Origin: Terricaulis silvestris
GTDB taxonomy: Bacteria; Pseudomonadota; Alphaproteobacteria; Caulobacterales; Aquidulcibacteraceae
DNA length: 64,000 nt
Reading direction: 5' to 3'
NCBI RefSeq assembly: GCF_009792355.1
Contig: NZ_CP047045.1
Coordinates: forward strand, 1,824,501 to 1,888,500
Position numbers and translations under genes: made by a program. Of the stretch, positions 40,572-49,793 are shown piece after piece. Under the pieces are notes generated by a model that saw nothing but the letters and a program-made list of their open reading frames with translations, ran no database searches and was not told the DNA's origin. Position 1 is the first letter of the stretch; every line of letters starts with the position of its first letter.

Positions 40572-41750
40572 ATGACCAAGACGCCGATCTATTGCGACTA
40601 CAACGCCGGCGCGCCTGTGCGCGCTGAAGCGGCGGTCGCGATGGCGCGCGCCTTGGCTGTTGCGGGCAATCCGTCCTCGGTGCACGCCGCAGGCCGCGCG
40701 GCGCGCGCGGCGATCGAGGACGCGCGTGAGAAGATTGCGGCGGCTGTGGGCGCCAGCGCCGAGAACGTGGTGTTCACGTCCGGCGCGACCGAAGCGCTGC
40801 ATCTGGTGCTGGACGCTTTCGATGTTGCCCAACGCAAAGATCCGGTTGTCGATGACGAAGGCTTCATAGAAGAATTTCCGCCGCCACCGTCACTGATTGT
40901 TTCCGCCGTCGAGCACGACGCGCTGTTTGAACACGCTAAGCATCGCGAGATGTTGCGCGCACCTGTGCAGCAGGATGGCACGATCGATCTGGCCGTGCTG
41001 GAGAGCATCGTGCGCGAAGCGCCGAAGCCGGCGCTCGTCGCCGTGCAGCTGGCGAACAATGAAACCGGTGTGATCCAACCGATCGCCCAGATTGCCGCGA
41101 TCTGCCGCGAGCACGGCGCGATGTTGCTTGTCGACGCGGCGCAGGCGTTCGGGCGTATCCCAGTTAACATCGCTGATCTCGATGCGACCTATCTCGTCGT
41201 CTCCAGCCACAAGCTCGGCGGCCCGCAAGGCATCGGCGCATTGGTGCTTGCGCCCGGCGCGCCTTACGTGACGACGCGTTTCGGCGGCGGCCAAGAGCGC
41301 GGGCGCCGGCCTGGCACAGAGAATGGTCCGGCGATTGTCAGCTTCGGTGTCGCCGTTGACTGGGCGCTGCGCGACGTTGACGAAGAGGCGTTGCGTCTCG
41401 CGGCCTTACGCGATCGCTTTGAAGCAGGCCTTCCGCGCGACGCCGTCGTATTTGGCGCCGGCGCCAGGCGTCTGCCTAACACGTCCAACTTCGCGCTTCC
41501 CGGCCTCACCGCCGAAACCGCCGTGATCGCAATGGATCTAGAAGGCGTCGCGATTAGTTCAGGCGCTGCATGCTCTTCCGGCAAGGTGCGTTCAAGCCGT
41601 GTACTCGCGGCGATGGGCGTTGCGCCTGAAGTGGCGAAGGCCGCGTTACGAGTGAGCTTCGGCCACGAGTCGAAAGAGTCCGACGTCGATGAAGTCCTCA
41701 ACGCGCTGACCAAGATCGCCGCGCGCCGCGCGCAGGGAGCGGCGGCATGA
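40572..41750 (+). CDS. cysteine desulfurase, IscS/NifS type
   Basis: PLP enzyme of 392 residues that removes sulfur from cysteine to supply iron-sulfur assembly. Landmarks are [14 protein letters not shown] at the N-terminus, [13 protein letters not shown], the PLP-binding lysine in [14 protein letters not shown], and the active cysteine in [17 protein letters not shown], typical of class I (IscS/NifS) enzymes. It begins 5 bases after iscR and its stop overlaps sufB (ATGA). A second, class II desulfurase (SufS) is encoded later in the same operon. Confidence 0.92.
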   Translation: MTKTPIYCDYNAGAPVRAEAAVAMARALAVAGNPSSVHAAGRAARAAIEDAREKIAAAVGASAENVVFTSGATEALHLVLDAFDVAQRKDPVVDDEGFIEEFPPPPSLIVSAVEHDALFEHAKHREMLRAPVQQDGTIDLAVLESIVREAPKPALVAVQLANNETGVIQPIAQIAAICREHGAMLLVDAAQAFGRIPVNIADLDATYLVVSSHKLGGPQGIGALVLAPGAPYVTTRFGGGQERGRRPGTENGPAIVSFGVAVDWALRDVDEEALRLAALRDRFEAGLPRDAVVFGAGARRLPNTSNFALPGLTAETAVIAMDLEGVAISSGAACSSGKVRSSRVLAAMGVAPEVAKAALRVSFGHESKESDVDEVLNALTKIAARRAQGAAA

Positions 41751-43234
41751 GCGCGGTAAAAGAAAGCATCGACAAAAACACGGTCGCCGCCGCGCGTGCG
41801 TTGGAGGGCGAGAAGTACAAGCACGGCTTCATCACCGAGCTCGAGCAGGATTTTGCGCCGCCGGGTCTCAACGAAGATATCGTGCGCTTCATTTCCGCAA
41901 AGAAGAGCGAGCCAGAATGGATGCTGGCTTGGCGCCTCGAAGCGTTCAAGCGCTGGCAAACGATGGAAGAGCCGACTTGGGCGCTCGTCCACTATCCGCC
42001 GATCAACTATCAGGCCGCGCGCTACTACGCAGCGCCGAAGTCTGGCGCGAAGTACAAGAGCATCGAGGACGTCGATCCAGAGATCCTCGAAACCTACAAG
42101 AAGCTCGGCATCCCGCTCCGGGAAGCCGAAGTGCTGCTCGGCGTTGAAGGCAGCGCTAAGGTGGCCGTCGACGCTGTGTTCGACAGCGTCTCAGTGATCA
42201 CGACGTTCAAGGAAGAACTGGCCAAGGCCGGCGTCATCTTCTGTTCGATGAGCGAAGCGGTGCGCGAGCATTCCGATCTGGTGAAAAAGTATCTCGGCTC
42301 CGTGGTGCCTGCGTCGGATAACTTCTTCGCGACGTTGAACAGCGCCGTCTTCTCCGACGGGTCGTTTGTTTATGTGCCGCCGGGCGTTCGCTGCCCAATG
42401 GAGCTCAGCACGTATTTCCGCATGAACGCCGAAGGCACCGGCCAGTTTGAACGCACGCTGATCATTGCCGACAAGGGCGCTTACGTCTCGTACCTCGAAG
42501 GCTGCACGGCGCCGATGCGCGATGAAAACCAGCTGCACGCCGCCGTGGTTGAACTCGTCGCGCTCGATGACGCCGAGATCAAATACTCGACGGTTCAGAA
42601 CTGGTGGCCGGGTGATAGTGAAGGGAAAGGCGGGATCTATAATTTCGTGACAAAGCGCGGAGATTGTCGCGGAAAGCGCTCAAAGATTTCGTGGACACAA
42701 GTGGAGACCGGCTCGGCGATAACGTGGAAATACCCCAGCTGCATCCTGCGCGGCGACGATAGCTCCGGCGAGTTCTACTCGATCGCCGTGACCAACGGCC
42801 GTCAGCAAGCCGACACCGGCACTAAGATGATCCACCTCGGCAAGAACACGCGCTCGCGTGTGATCTCGAAGGGAATTTCTGCTGGGCGCTCATCGAATGC
42901 CTATCGCGGCCTAGTCTCAGCGCACGCCAAGGCCACCGGCGCGCGCAATTTCACGCAATGCGACTCGCTGCTGATCGGCGACAAGTGCGCGGCGCATACC
43001 GTGCCATACGTCGAAACGCGCACGCCGGACGCGCAGTTCGAACACGAAGCCACGACGACGCGCCTGTCCGACGATCAGCTGTTTTACCTGCGTTCGCGCG
43101 GCATTCCGGAGGAGGCGGCGGTGGCGCTGCTGGTGAACGGGTTTGTGCGCGAAGTGCTGCAGAAGCTGCCGATGGAGTTCGCAGTGGAAGCGCAGAAGCT
43201 TTTGGAAGTCAGCCTCGAGGGGAGTGTCGGATGA
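41747..43234 (+). CDS. sufB: Fe-S cluster assembly protein SufB
   Basis: Core scaffold subunit of the SufBCD complex, where clusters are built using sulfur from SufS and ATP hydrolysis by SufC. The 495 residues include the N-terminal helical part ([18 protein letters not shown]), the [15 protein letters not shown] region and the beta-helix with [20 protein letters not shown] and [14 protein letters not shown]. Length is typical. Its stop overlaps the start of an unexpected lipoprotein gene. Confidence 0.97.
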   Translation: MSAVKESIDKNTVAAARALEGEKYKHGFITELEQDFAPPGLNEDIVRFISAKKSEPEWMLAWRLEAFKRWQTMEEPTWALVHYPPINYQAARYYAAPKSGAKYKSIEDVDPEILETYKKLGIPLREAEVLLGVEGSAKVAVDAVFDSVSVITTFKEELAKAGVIFCSMSEAVREHSDLVKKYLGSVVPASDNFFATLNSAVFSDGSFVYVPPGVRCPMELSTYFRMNAEGTGQFERTLIIADKGAYVSYLEGCTAPMRDENQLHAAVVELVALDDAEIKYSTVQNWWPGDSEGKGGIYNFVTKRGDCRGKRSKISWTQVETGSAITWKYPSCILRGDDSSGEFYSIAVTNGRQQADTGTKMIHLGKNTRSRVISKGISAGRSSNAYRGLVSAHAKATGARNFTQCDSLLIGDKCAAHTVPYVETRTPDAQFEHEATTTRLSDDQLFYLRSRGIPEEAAVALLVNGFVREVLQKLPMEFAVEAQKLLEVSLEGSVG

Positions 43235-43719
43235 GACGCTGGGGTTATGCAGTTCTGGGTCTGGCGGCGTTCGCGCTCGCCGCGTGTGGGCAATCCACGC
43301 AGCCGGATGAAACGAGCGCGCCGCCGCTCGCCGAAGAAGAGATCATCGATGAGGCGCCTGGTTTGCCGCCAGTCGAGCCCGCTCTGTTGGCTGCGCCGAC
43401 GAGCACCTTCACCGCGTTCGAGCCCAGTGAGATCGGCGTCACCGGCGCGCCGGACATCATGACGGCGATTGATCCGCTCATCGCTGCAGGCGCGCACGAA
43501 GAAGGCGGCTCGCTCTATCTCACAATCCGCGAGGAAGGCGACATTGCGACCGCTGACGTCGTCCGCGCGGGCTCCCAAGACGATTCAGTGGCGGCCGGTC
43601 ATCTTCGCATAGAATTTCGCCGCGAGCCGGAGGGGTGGTTTCCGACCAACGCCTATCGCCGCGTTCGATGCGCGCGTGGCGCACTGGCGAACCAATGGAC
43701 GAACGGATTGTGCCCCTAA
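43231..43719 (+). CDS. hypothetical lipoprotein embedded in the suf operon
   Basis: Unrecognised protein of 162 residues with a lipoprotein signal peptide ([20 protein letters not shown]; lipobox LAAC) and a proline/glutamate-rich linker (residues 22-45). The mature domain has segments [20 protein letters not shown] and [20 protein letters not shown], plus a possible disulfide (VRCARG and GLCP). Start and stop overlap sufB (ATGA) and sufC (TAATG), so it is translated as part of the operon. A periplasmic lipoprotein is not a known SUF component; its role is unknown. Confidence 0.8.
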   Translation: MRRWGYAVLGLAAFALAACGQSTQPDETSAPPLAEEEIIDEAPGLPPVEPALLAAPTSTFTAFEPSEIGVTGAPDIMTAIDPLIAAGAHEEGGSLYLTIREEGDIATADVVRAGSQDDSVAAGHLRIEFRREPEGWFPTNAYRRVRCARGALANQWTNGLCP

Positions 43720-44486
43720 TGACTTTGTTTGACGTCCAGAATTTGCACGTTGCTGTTGGCGGCACGGAGATCATCAAAGGTCTCACGCTCTCCGTTCCAG
43801 CGGGTGAGACGCACGCCATTATGGGACCCAACGGGTCCGGCAAGTCGACGCTCGCCTATGCCTTGGCCGGGCGTGACGGGTACGCGGTGACGCAAGGCTC
43901 CGCGACACTAGATGGCCTGAACTTGCTTGAAGCATCTCCCGAGCAGCGCGCAGGCGGCGGCTTGTTCTTGTCGTTCCAATACCCGGTGGAAATTCCAGGC
44001 TTGTCCGCAATCGCCTTTCTGAAGGCGTCGCTCAATTCGCTCCGGGCGCAGCACAGTGAAGTGGCGCTCAGCGCGCCTGAGATATTGAAGCTGATCCGCG
44101 CCAGGGCGGATGCGCTCAAGATCAGCGACGAGATGCTGAAGCGGCCGCTCAATGTCGGTTTCTCCGGCGGCGAGAAGAAGCGGTTCGAAGCGTTGCAGAT
44201 GGCCGTCCTCGCGCCGCGTTTCGCCATTCTGGATGAAACCGATTCCGGCCTCGATATCGACGCGCTGAAGATCGTGTCCGAAAGCGTAAATGCTCTGCGC
44301 AAGCCGGAGAACGGCGGCGCCGAGCGCGGCATGCTTGTGATCACGCACTATCAGCGCCTGCTCGACTACATCAAACCCGATCGCGTGCACGTGCTGGCCC
44401 AGGGCCGCATCGCCGCGAGTGGCGGGCCGGAGCTTGCGCTCGAACTTGAGCGCGAAGGCTATGACAAATATCTGAGGGCGGCGTGA
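43719..44486 (+). CDS. sufC: Fe-S cluster assembly ATPase SufC
   Basis: ABC-type ATPase of the SufBCD scaffold; cytoplasmic rather than a transporter. The 255 residues contain Walker A GPNGSGKSTLAYAL, the Q-loop in LFLSFQYPVEIPG, signature FSGGEKKRFE and Walker B FAILDETDSGLDID, with EKKR being characteristic of SufC. The start ATG shares its A with the preceding TAA stop. The stop overlaps the GTG start of sufD. Confidence 0.97.
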   Translation: MTLFDVQNLHVAVGGTEIIKGLTLSVPAGETHAIMGPNGSGKSTLAYALAGRDGYAVTQGSATLDGLNLLEASPEQRAGGGLFLSFQYPVEIPGLSAIAFLKASLNSLRAQHSEVALSAPEILKLIRARADALKISDEMLKRPLNVGFSGGEKKRFEALQMAVLAPRFAILDETDSGLDIDALKIVSESVNALRKPENGGAERGMLVITHYQRLLDYIKPDRVHVLAQGRIAASGGPELALELEREGYDKYLRAA

Positions 44487-45355
44487 TTGCGTCGGAGTTC
44501 CCCAATCGCCGCGTCGAGGCGTGGAAATATTCCGATCTGCGCGCGGCGCTGGCGGACGAGCGCCCGGTCCTGCGCGACGGGCGCGACATCATCGAACGTT
44601 TGGCGCCGGGGACCCAGCGCATGGTGATTCCGGCCGGCGAGCATCGCATGTTCGTCGAACGCATGGACGACGACCGCAACATCGATGCGCGGTCATTCGA
44701 CTTTGAGCTGGACGAGGGCGCGTCGCTGACGCGGATCGTCATTCAGACGGGCGCGGCGTTTCCTTTGGCGATGGCGCGCGTGGCGCTGGGCCAGCGCGCT
44801 CGGCTTAAGCAGTTCGTGCTCGCCAAGGGCGGCAAGCTGGCGCGGATTGAGACGCATGTGGATGTGCGCGGCGAAGGCGCCAAGGTGGAAATGAACGGCG
44901 TCTACCTCGCCGGCGCCGGACGGCACGCGGACCTGACCTCGGTCATCACGCACAACGCGATCGGCGGCGAAACGCGCCAGCTCATCAAAGGCGTCGCCGT
45001 CAAAGGCGGGCGCGGCGTGTTTCAGGGCAAGATCGTCGTCGAGCGCGGCGCGCAGCAAACCGATGCGCGGCAGTATCACCACGGCATGTTGCTCGAAGCG
45101 GGCGCCGAGGTTTTCGCCAAGCCGGAACTCATGATTCACGCCGACGACGTGCAATGCGCGCACGGCAACACTGCCGGCGGATTGGATCAAACCGCGCTTT
45201 TCTACATGCGCAGTCGCGGCATCAGCGAAGCAGAGGCGCGCGCGTTGCTGATCGAGGCGTTCCTGGTCGAAGCGGTTCCGGGTGGTTTGCCTGTCGAGCT
45301 GGTCGAGGAGCTCACTGGCTTGATGCGTGATTGGCTGGCGGAGAGCGCGTCATGA
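44483..45355 (+). CDS. sufD: Fe-S cluster assembly protein SufD
   Basis: Partner of SufB in the SufBCD scaffold. The 290 residues show the N-terminal PNRRVEAWKYSDLRAAL segment and the conserved C-terminal beta-helix region LMIHADDVQCAHGNTAGGLDQTALFYMRSRGISEAEARALLIEAF, of which LMIHADDVQCAHGN is the diagnostic core. It is at the short end of the family. Start is the GTG at 44483 within a GTGA overlap, and the stop overlaps sufS (ATGA). Confidence 0.94.
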   Translation: MIASEFPNRRVEAWKYSDLRAALADERPVLRDGRDIIERLAPGTQRMVIPAGEHRMFVERMDDDRNIDARSFDFELDEGASLTRIVIQTGAAFPLAMARVALGQRARLKQFVLAKGGKLARIETHVDVRGEGAKVEMNGVYLAGAGRHADLTSVITHNAIGGETRQLIKGVAVKGGRGVFQGKIVVERGAQQTDARQYHHGMLLEAGAEVFAKPELMIHADDVQCAHGNTAGGLDQTALFYMRSRGISEAEARALLIEAFLVEAVPGGLPVELVEELTGLMRDWLAESAS

Positions 45356-46584
45356 ATGCGCCTCTGATCAAGCGTTCCTTCGACGTTGAGGCTGTGCGGG
45401 CGCAGTTTCCGATCCTGGAGCGCACCGTCCATGGGCGGCCGCTCGTCTATCTCGACAACGCCGCGAGCGCGCAGAAACCCGAAGCCGTGATCGAGGCGAT
45501 GGCCGGCGCCATGCGCGGCGCCTACGCCAATGTGCACCGCGGTTTGCACGCGCTCGCTAACGAGACGACGGATGCGTTCGAAGGCGCCCGCTCCACGGTG
45601 GCGCGGTTCATCAACGCGCCGTCGCCGCAGACCATCGTGTTCACCAAGAGCGGCACGCACGCGATCAACATCGTCGCCGCCGGGCTCGACATCCAGCCAG
45701 GTGACGAGATCGTGTTGTCGGTGATGGAGCACCACTCCAATATCGTGCCGTGGCATTTCCTGCGTGAGCGCAAAGGCGCGGTGCTGAAATGGGTCGATAT
45801 CGATGACGACGGCGTCATTGATCCGGGCGCGCTGGACGACTTGATGGGCCCAAGGACGAAGCTCGTCACGCTGTCGCACATGTCGAACGTGCTGGGCGTC
45901 AAAACGCGCGCCGACGAACTGATCCGCCTGGCGCATGGCAAGGGCGTGCCGGTGCTGCTCGACGGGTGCCAACGCGTTGTGCACGGCCATGTCGATGTGC
46001 AGGCGCTCGACGTCGATTTCTACGCCTTCACCGGCCACAAGATTTATGGACCGACCGGCATCGGCATTCTTTACGGTAAGCCTGAGCGACTTGCTGCACT
46101 GCCGCCCTTCGAGGGCGGCGGCGAGATGATCGATATCGTCGAGCGCGAGCGTGTCACCTACAATGAGCCGCCGCACCGCTTCGAGGCCGGCACGCCGCCG
46201 ATCTTGGAAGCGATCGGACTAAAAGCTGCGATCGATTGGTTCACCGGTCAGGACCGCGGCGCGATCGAGGCGCACGAAGCAGCGATACGTGATCGCGCTA
46301 TGGCTGCCTTGCGCGGATTGAACTGGGTGACGCTGCACGGGCAGGCGGCCGATAAGGGCGCCATCGTCGCGTTCTCCGTCGAAGGCGCCCATCCGCATGA
46401 TATCGCGCAGATCTTGGATCGCCAGGGCGTCGCGGTGCGCGCGGGTCACCATTGCGCGCAGCCGCTGATGCAGCGGCTTGGCGTTACCGCCACGGCGCGG
46501 GCGAGCTTTGCGTGCTACAATCGTATCGAAGAAGTCGATGTGTTTATCGAGGCCTTGCACAAGGCCAGGAAGCTTCTGAGCTAG
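45352..46584 (+). CDS. sufS: cysteine desulfurase SufS
   Basis: Class II cysteine desulfurase of 410 residues, the dedicated sulfur donor of the SUF pathway. It shows YLDNAASAQKP, VHRGLHALANETTDAFEGAR, HSNIVPWHFL, the PLP lysine in FTGHKIYGPTGIGILYG and the catalytic cysteine in VRAGHHCAQPLM. One oddity: the segment usually reading D-G-A-Q-A is LLDGCQRVVHG here, with Arg following the glutamine. No SufE gene is present in this window. Start overlaps the sufD stop. Confidence 0.95.
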   Translation: MNAPLIKRSFDVEAVRAQFPILERTVHGRPLVYLDNAASAQKPEAVIEAMAGAMRGAYANVHRGLHALANETTDAFEGARSTVARFINAPSPQTIVFTKSGTHAINIVAAGLDIQPGDEIVLSVMEHHSNIVPWHFLRERKGAVLKWVDIDDDGVIDPGALDDLMGPRTKLVTLSHMSNVLGVKTRADELIRLAHGKGVPVLLDGCQRVVHGHVDVQALDVDFYAFTGHKIYGPTGIGILYGKPERLAALPPFEGGGEMIDIVERERVTYNEPPHRFEAGTPPILEAIGLKAAIDWFTGQDRGAIEAHEAAIRDRAMAALRGLNWVTLHGQAADKGAIVAFSVEGAHPHDIAQILDRQGVAVRAGHHCAQPLMQRLGVTATARASFACYNRIEEVDVFIEALHKARKLLS

Positions 46585-46589
46585 GGATC

Positions 46590-46940
46590 ATGGACGGCGT
46601 CACTTCCCCTCCGAGCGCTCTGCCGCAAGCCGAGCTGGATCGCATCACCGATGACCTGGTGATGCAGTTCAAGACCGTGTTCGACCCGGAGATCCCGGTT
46701 GATATCTACGAACTCGGCCTCATTTACAAAGTCGACATCAACGATGAGGCCCATGTCGATATCGAGATGACGTTGACCGCACCGGGCTGTCCTGTGGCTG
46801 GCGAGATGCCGGGCTGGGTGGAGCAGGCGGCGCGGAAGGTCAAAGGCGTTAGCTCGGTGAATGTGAACCTGGTGTTCGATCCGCCGTGGACGCCAGCGCG
46901 GATGAGCGATGAGGCCAAACTCGAACTGAATATGTTGTGA
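46590..46940 (+). CDS. sufT: SUF system assembly protein SufT (MIP18/DUF59 family)
   Basis: Small MIP18-family protein of 116 residues that assists maturation or transfer of iron-sulfur clusters. Diagnostic are TVFDPEIPVDIYELGLIYKV, the cysteine in LTAPGCPVAGEMPGWVEQAA and the closing VNLVFDPPWTPARMSDEAKL. It sits after sufS, the standard place for sufT, with five bases between them. The A-type carrier starts 4 bases after its stop. Confidence 0.93.
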   Translation: MDGVTSPPSALPQAELDRITDDLVMQFKTVFDPEIPVDIYELGLIYKVDINDEAHVDIEMTLTAPGCPVAGEMPGWVEQAARKVKGVSSVNVNLVFDPPWTPARMSDEAKLELNML

Positions 46941-46944
46941 GACA

Positions 46945-47307
46945 ATGACCCGCAGACCCCGCCCCAAGATCGTGACGCTATCTGACGTCGCCGCCGATCG
47001 CGTGAAGGCGATTATGGCAAAGAGCGAAAAGCCATATCTGCGCGTCGGCGTCACCAATGGCGGCTGCGCCGGCATGGAATACGTGATGGACTACGCCGAT
47101 GCGCCGGAAGCGTTTGACGAAGTCGTCGAGGATCATGACGTGCGCATCCTGGTGAAGGCGGAAGCCGTGATGTTTCTGCTGGGCTCCGTGATCGATCACG
47201 AGACCACGCGGCTTTCGTCGCGCTTCGTCTTCCGCAACCCGAACCAAACCGATGCGTGCGGCTGCGGCGAGAGCGTCACTATCGAACCGGCAAAAATCGA
47301 AGGCTGA
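46945..47307 (+). CDS. sufA: A-type iron-sulfur carrier (SufA/IscA family)
   Basis: Carrier of 120 residues that receives clusters from the SufBCD scaffold and delivers them to apoproteins. It has the three conserved cysteines: one in VTNGGCAGMEYVMDY and two in DACGCGESVTI near the end, as expected for the family. Position at the end of the suf genes supports SufA rather than ErpA, though the two are hard to separate by sequence alone. The TfoX gene starts 4 bases after its stop. Confidence 0.92.
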   Translation: MTRRPRPKIVTLSDVAADRVKAIMAKSEKPYLRVGVTNGGCAGMEYVMDYADAPEAFDEVVEDHDVRILVKAEAVMFLLGSVIDHETTRLSSRFVFRNPNQTDACGCGESVTIEPAKIEG

Positions 47308-47311
47308 GACG

Positions 47312-47740
47312 ATGGCCGACAACAGCTTCCACGATTACGTGCGGGAGCTGTTTGCTGGGGTCGGCCCGGTGCAGGTCAAACGCATGTTCGGCGGCGCCGG
47401 CGCTTGGTGTGATGGCGTCATGTTTGTGCTGATCGCCGACGATACGATCCACATCAAAGTCGATGACGCGTTGAAAGCGGAGTTAAGCGCCGAAGGGTGC
47501 GGGCCGTTCGTGTGGGAGCCGCAGAGCGGGCCGCGTGCGGGCGAGAAGATCGATCTCGGCTATTGGCGCTTGCCCGACAGCGCGTTGGACGATCCAGATG
47601 AAGCTGCGATTTGGGGCCGTAAAGCATTAGCCGTCGCGAAGGCGAAGGCCAAAGCCAAGAAACCGAAAGCGAAGAAGGCATCGAAGGCCAAGGTCCCGGT
47701 CGGCAAAGCGAAAGCCAAAGGCAAGAAAGCGAAACGCTAG
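47312..47740 (+). CDS. TfoX/Sxy N-terminal domain protein with lysine-rich tail
   Basis: Protein of 142 residues. The first 100 match the TfoX/Sxy N-terminal domain (HDYVRELFAGVGPVQVKRMF, GGAGAWCDGVMFVLIADDTI, and the PFVWEPQSGPRAGEKIDLGYWRLP block). The last 40 residues are Ala/Lys repeats (AVAKAKAKAKKPKAKK), similar to histone H1-like tails and probably nucleic-acid binding. TfoX proteins regulate competence in gammaproteobacteria, but alphaproteobacterial ones are uncharacterised. It ends convergently with an enoyl-CoA hydratase gene, overlapping by four bases. Confidence 0.85.
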   Translation: MADNSFHDYVRELFAGVGPVQVKRMFGGAGAWCDGVMFVLIADDTIHIKVDDALKAELSAEGCGPFVWEPQSGPRAGEKIDLGYWRLPDSALDDPDEAAIWGRKALAVAKAKAKAKKPKAKKASKAKVPVGKAKAKGKKAKR

Positions 47741-48525
47741 CTACCTTTGAAATTCGGCGGGCGCTTCTGGAAGAACGCCTGCACGCCTTCGCGAAAGTCT
47801 TCAGTGCGGCCGGCATCGCGCTGCGCGAAACGCTCTGCTTGAATCTGTTCGCCCCAGGTGTTGTCCAGAGACGCCCATGAAAGGCGACGGATAGCGCCCA
47901 GTGTTTTCGTCGGCCCGTTGGCCAGCTCAAGCGCGAGCATCTTTGCCGTCGGCAACAGCTCGACATCCGGCACACAGCGATTGATCAGACCCCACTGCAG
48001 CGCAGTCGCTGCCGGTATCTTCTCACCGAGCAGCATCATCTCCATGGCGCGGACACGGCCGATCATGCGCGGCAGGTGATAGGTGGCGCTGCCATCCGGC
48101 ACCAAACCGATGCGGCGAAACGCTTGCAGGAAGTAGGCGCTCTCGCCAGCCACGATGAGATCGCCCAGCAGCGCGAACGAGCAGCCAATGCCAGCCGCGG
48201 CGCCGTTCACAGCGGTCACGTATGGGATCGGCAGGTCGCGGAGCATGGTGACGAACGGATTGAAGCTCTGCTCCAACGCACCGCCCAAATCGGGCCGGCC
48301 ATCGGCATCGACCGGCGGCGCGCCGCTGGCGAGATTGGCGCCGGAGGAGAACGCGCGGCCCTCGCCGGTCATCACGATGCAGCGCGCTTCGTCCACGGCG
48401 CGGCCGAACGCGTCGGTCAGCTCCACTGTCATATCGACGGCGATCGCGTTCAACGTGGCGGGATCGTTCAGGGTGATGAGCGCGACATCGTCTTCGAGTT
48501 CGTATTTGACCTTAGCGTACGCCAT
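47737..48525 (-). CDS. enoyl-CoA hydratase/isomerase family protein
   Basis: Crotonase-fold enzyme of 262 residues acting on acyl-CoA thioesters, probably in fatty acid or aromatic degradation. Features are ITLNDPATLNAIAVDMTVEL, the oxyanion-hole segment GEGRAFSSGANLASG and AVNGAAAGIGCSFALLGDLI, then RIGLVPDGSATYHLPRMIG. The glutamate positions of classical hydratases are only partly matched (VPDGSA), so an isomerase or another reaction is possible. No partner genes are adjacent. Confidence 0.88.
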   Translation of the reverse strand: MAYAKVKYELEDDVALITLNDPATLNAIAVDMTVELTDAFGRAVDEARCIVMTGEGRAFSSGANLASGAPPVDADGRPDLGGALEQSFNPFVTMLRDLPIPYVTAVNGAAAGIGCSFALLGDLIVAGESAYFLQAFRRIGLVPDGSATYHLPRMIGRVRAMEMMLLGEKIPAATALQWGLINRCVPDVELLPTAKMLALELANGPTKTLGAIRRLSWASLDNTWGEQIQAERFAQRDAGRTEDFREGVQAFFQKRPPNFKGS

Positions 48526-48577
48526 CGCGGCCTCCGTGGAGGCGCGATGCTAAACGCTTCAGTGCACGATGGAAGTG

Positions 48578-49633
48578 CTACGCAACGTAAAGCACTGGCG
48601 TGGCGTCGGTGGTGACCTGATTGCGGCCGTTGCGCTTGGACGCATAAAGGCACGCGTCGGCGCGCTCGATAAGGCCCTGCGGCGTATCACCCGGTTGCAG
48701 GCGCGCGATGCCCATCGACACCGTGACTTGGCCGAGATCCTCGTTGGTGGACCGGCGGCGTAGCCGCTTGGCTTGGATCGCGGAGCGCAACGCTTCGGCC
48801 GTCTGCGCGGCGGCGCGGGCGTTGGCGCGCGGCATGATCATGGCGAACTCTTCGCCGCCGTAGCGTGCCACCAGGACGTCTGGGCGTGCATGCGCTTGCA
48901 TGGCGCTTGCGAGGAAGCGCAGGATTTGATCGCCGGTGTGATGGCCCCATGTGTCGTTGAAGCGCTTGAAGTGGTCGATGTCGCAGAGCACGAGACAGAG
49001 CTCGGTGTGTTGTGCGCGGGCTTCTTCGAGTCGCATGCGCAGTGTTTCGTCGAACATGCGTCGATTGGAGAGGCCGGTGAGGCTGTCGGTCAGCGATTCG
49101 ACGCGCACCGATTCCAGGCTCGTGCGCAACGTGTCGATCTCGCGCGTGGAGCGGTGGAGCTGCTCATTGAGTGTCTGATTGTGATTGGCCATGTCCAACG
49201 TCGCCGCAGCGAGGCTCGAGACAACTTGACGGACCTGATCGGTATTGAGGCCCCGGTTCAGGTCGGTTGCGGCGGATTCCAGCGTGCGTCCGTAGTCGTC
49301 GCTCTTGGCTTCGGTTTCTTTTAAGAACGAAACGACTTGGCCGAGATCGCGGGCGATCTGTTCACCGGCGAGGACGATTTGCGCGGACGCGCCGAGGCCG
49401 GTGAAAAAGTGTTCGTAGGTCTGGGCGTTGAACTCTGCCGTGAAGCTGCCGCCCGCGCCGATGCGCGCGTCTATCGCTTCGCGGAGCGCTGCGTTGCGGC
49501 CTAGACGATAAGCCAGCCAAACCTCGTAGTTCGCGCTTGTTGGCGGCACGCCGTGCAAACGCATGAGGTCCAAGGTCTCCTGGCCGACGGTTTCGCCACC
49601 CGGGCCTTGCATGAGAGCATCTTGATCGGTCAC
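48578..49633 (-). CDS. GGDEF-domain diguanylate cyclase
   Basis: Makes cyclic di-GMP from GTP, a signal controlling motility and surface attachment. The 351 residues comprise an N-terminal helical region (1-170) without recognisable sensor motifs or membrane segments, then a GGDEF domain. The catalytic loop is ARYGGEEFAMIMPR (GGEEF, an active variant). DSLTGLSNRRMFDETLRMRL and CDIDHFKRFNDTWGHHTGDQ precede it. Probably cytoplasmic. It diverges from the aldehyde dehydrogenase gene. Confidence 0.92.
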   Translation of the reverse strand: MTDQDALMQGPGGETVGQETLDLMRLHGVPPTSANYEVWLAYRLGRNAALREAIDARIGAGGSFTAEFNAQTYEHFFTGLGASAQIVLAGEQIARDLGQVVSFLKETEAKSDDYGRTLESAATDLNRGLNTDQVRQVVSSLAAATLDMANHNQTLNEQLHRSTREIDTLRTSLESVRVESLTDSLTGLSNRRMFDETLRMRLEEARAQHTELCLVLCDIDHFKRFNDTWGHHTGDQILRFLASAMQAHARPDVLVARYGGEEFAMIMPRANARAAAQTAEALRSAIQAKRLRRRSTNEDLGQVTVSMGIARLQPGDTPQGLIERADACLYASKRNGRNQVTTDATPVLYVA

Positions 49634-49793
49634 GCGTTATTCGATCCGCGAATCTGAGGTCACTGACCTTTGGACCGTAGGAGGGAGGGTATGGACGAGT
49701 GGTAAATGACCCTCCGTAAGCCGTTGAAATGAGTAATTGCGCTTACGCTAGCGGCAAGCGCTAAGGTGCCTGTAAAGACCCAGGGAGAGGCGC

